Source of the DNA: an uncultured Prevotella sp.
Lineage (GTDB): Bacteria > Bacteroidota > Bacteroidia > Bacteroidales > Bacteroidaceae
Reading direction: 5' to 3'
Length of the DNA: 24,833 bases
Assembly: GCA_934230685.1 (NCBI GenBank)
Contig: CAKQFF010000008.1
Span: 1-24,833, forward strand
Positions within the stretch are counted from its first letter, which is position 1; each line of letters opens with the position of its first letter. This document shows positions 24,043-24,833 of this stretch, piece after piece. Both the position numbers and the translations under genes were made by a program. A model generated the notes under the pieces. It was not told the origin of the DNA, ran no database searches, and saw only the letters and a program-made list of their open reading frames with translations.

Positions 24043-24723
24043 ATGTGGTTAATCAATTCATCTATCGGTAGAAAGGTAGTGATGGCCTTGACAGGCGTTG
24101 CTCTTGTTCTATTCCTGACATTCCACATGTCAATGAATGTTGCTGCGCTCTTCTCAGGAGAAGCCTACAACATGATCTGTGAGTTCCTCGGCGCCAACTG
24201 GTATGCCGTAGTAGCAACAATGGGCCTCGCTGCCCTTGCTGTCATCCACATCGTTTACGCCTTCTGGCTCACGATGCAGAACCGCGCTGCCCGCGGTACC
24301 TCACGCTATGAGGTAGTGGCAAAGCCTGCAAAGGTAGAGTGGGCATCACAGAACATGCTCGTTCTTGGCATCATCGTATTGCTCGGCCTCTTGCTCCACT
24401 TCTGGAACTTCTGGTACAACATGATGTTTGCTGAGCTTGTAGGTCTCGACGTTCCTAACGATCCGGCTGACGGTTTTGCCTACATCCAGGACACCTTCGC
24501 CAACCCGGTTTATGTAGTTCTCTACATCGTATGGCTCGTGGCTCTCTGGTTCCACCTCACTCACGGTTTCTGGAGCGCAATGCAGACATTTGGCTGGAAC
24601 GGTAAGGTATGGTTCAACCGTTGGAAGACCATCGGTACAGTGTACTCTACACTCCTCATCCTCGGCTTCCTCGTAGTAGTAATCGCTTTCGCACTTGGCT
24701 GCGCACCAAGCCTCTGCTGCTAA
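24043..24723 (+). CDS. sdhC: Succinate dehydrogenase/fumarate reductase cytochrome b subunit
   Basis: A 226-residue membrane anchor with about five membrane segments, the fused cytochrome b558 type used by Bacteroidota. The N-terminus SSIGRKVVMALTGVALVLFLTFHM with an in-membrane His, plus later histidines (VIHIVYAFWLT, WFHLTHGFWSAMQ), provides likely haem ligands. It anchors the flavoprotein and iron-sulphur subunits and exchanges electrons with menaquinone; in anaerobic members of the phylum the complex runs as fumarate reductase. The start follows an A/T-rich leader without Shine-Dalgarno sequence. It is 36 bases upstream of the flavoprotein gene. Confidence 0.95.
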   Translation: MWLINSSIGRKVVMALTGVALVLFLTFHMSMNVAALFSGEAYNMICEFLGANWYAVVATMGLAALAVIHIVYAFWLTMQNRAARGTSRYEVVAKPAKVEWASQNMLVLGIIVLLGLLLHFWNFWYNMMFAELVGLDVPNDPADGFAYIQDTFANPVYVVLYIVWLVALWFHLTHGFWSAMQTFGWNGKVWFNRWKTIGTVYSTLLILGFLVVVIAFALGCAPSLCC

Positions 24724-24759
24724 TTCAAAACAAAAAAATCAAAATTCATAATTTCTATT

Positions 24760-24833
24760 ATGGCTAAGACTATTAATTCAAGAATCCCTGAAGGCCCAGT
24801 GGCCGAGAAGTGGACCAACTATAAAGCTCACCA
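24760..24833 (+). CDS. sdhA: Succinate dehydrogenase/fumarate reductase flavoprotein subunit, partial
   Basis: Only the first 24 codons are inside the window. They read MAKTINSRIPEGPVAEKWTN and onward, matching the characteristic start (SKIPEGPLAEKW type) of the Bacteroidota flavoprotein subunit, just before the FAD-binding domain, which lies outside. Its place directly after sdhC supports the call. Confidence 0.88.
   Translation, partial: MAKTINSRIPEGPVAEKWTNYKAH

Overview
The window looks like a chromosomal segment of an anaerobic Bacteroidota, most likely Bacteroidales and Prevotella-like. Evidence seen directly: intergenic regions repeatedly carry the Bacteroidota sigma factor promoter pattern (TTG or TTTG, 19-20 bp, TAnnTTTG), starts rarely have a Shine-Dalgarno sequence, and the gene content (rubrerythrin/rubredoxin pair, DUF3737 beta-helix protein, SdhC/FrdC-type cytochrome b, long DeoC, mnmG-apt-uvrC-dtd run) fits that phylum. 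No rRNA, tRNA, insertion sequence, phage gene or CRISPR array was seen. The protein-coding part is mostly housekeeping; the unusual signals lie between the genes.

Layout. 55-1662 (-): an LTA-synthase-like membrane sulfatase whose C-terminal part is missing. 1663-2087: a spacer with a probable ~114-nt minus-strand small RNA, complete with promoter and terminator, and the mutS promoter. 2088-4730 (+): mutS, convergent with an AraC-type regulator (4747-5637, -). The regulator is divergent from a rubrerythrin-rubredoxin operon (5826-6556), with a candidate inverted-repeat operator between them. 6557-6927: a spacer with three tandem 21-bp palindrome-containing repeats. 6928-10381 (+): MATE transporter, DUF3737 protein and MalY/PatB-type C-S lyase, ending at a bidirectional terminator. 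10455-15440 (-): metG and polA. 15529-16506 (+): polyprenyl diphosphate synthase, with a strong bidirectional terminator.

16606-18710 (-): dtd, a small membrane protein, a MazG-like pyrophosphohydrolase and deoC in one operon. 18711-19107: a spacer with the dtd promoter and a divergent, probable ~190-nt small RNA on the plus strand that ends in a hairpin terminator abutting uvrC. 19108-23747 (-): uvrC, apt and mnmG. The two spacers of this run carry two close matches to the ParB centromere site parS, a 28-bp tandem repeat and a dense, one-sided array of CCTGT words. 24043-24833 (+): start of the succinate dehydrogenase/fumarate reductase operon (sdhC, partial sdhA) behind a textbook promoter and a ~150-nt leader.

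How it works together. MutS, PolA and UvrC are DNA-repair and replication enzymes; MetG, MnmG and Dtd serve tRNA charging, modification and proofreading; Apt, DeoC and the MazG-like protein handle nucleotides; rubrerythrin/rubredoxin remove peroxide in an anaerobe; Sdh/Frd serves anaerobic fumarate respiration. The parS sites beside mnmG suggest that this part of the chromosome is loaded with ParB and may be in the origin-proximal domain (inference). The best candidates for undescribed biology are the two orphan small RNAs, the parS/CCTGT/28-bp-repeat spacers, and three REP-like hairpins that share a TAGGAG foot.
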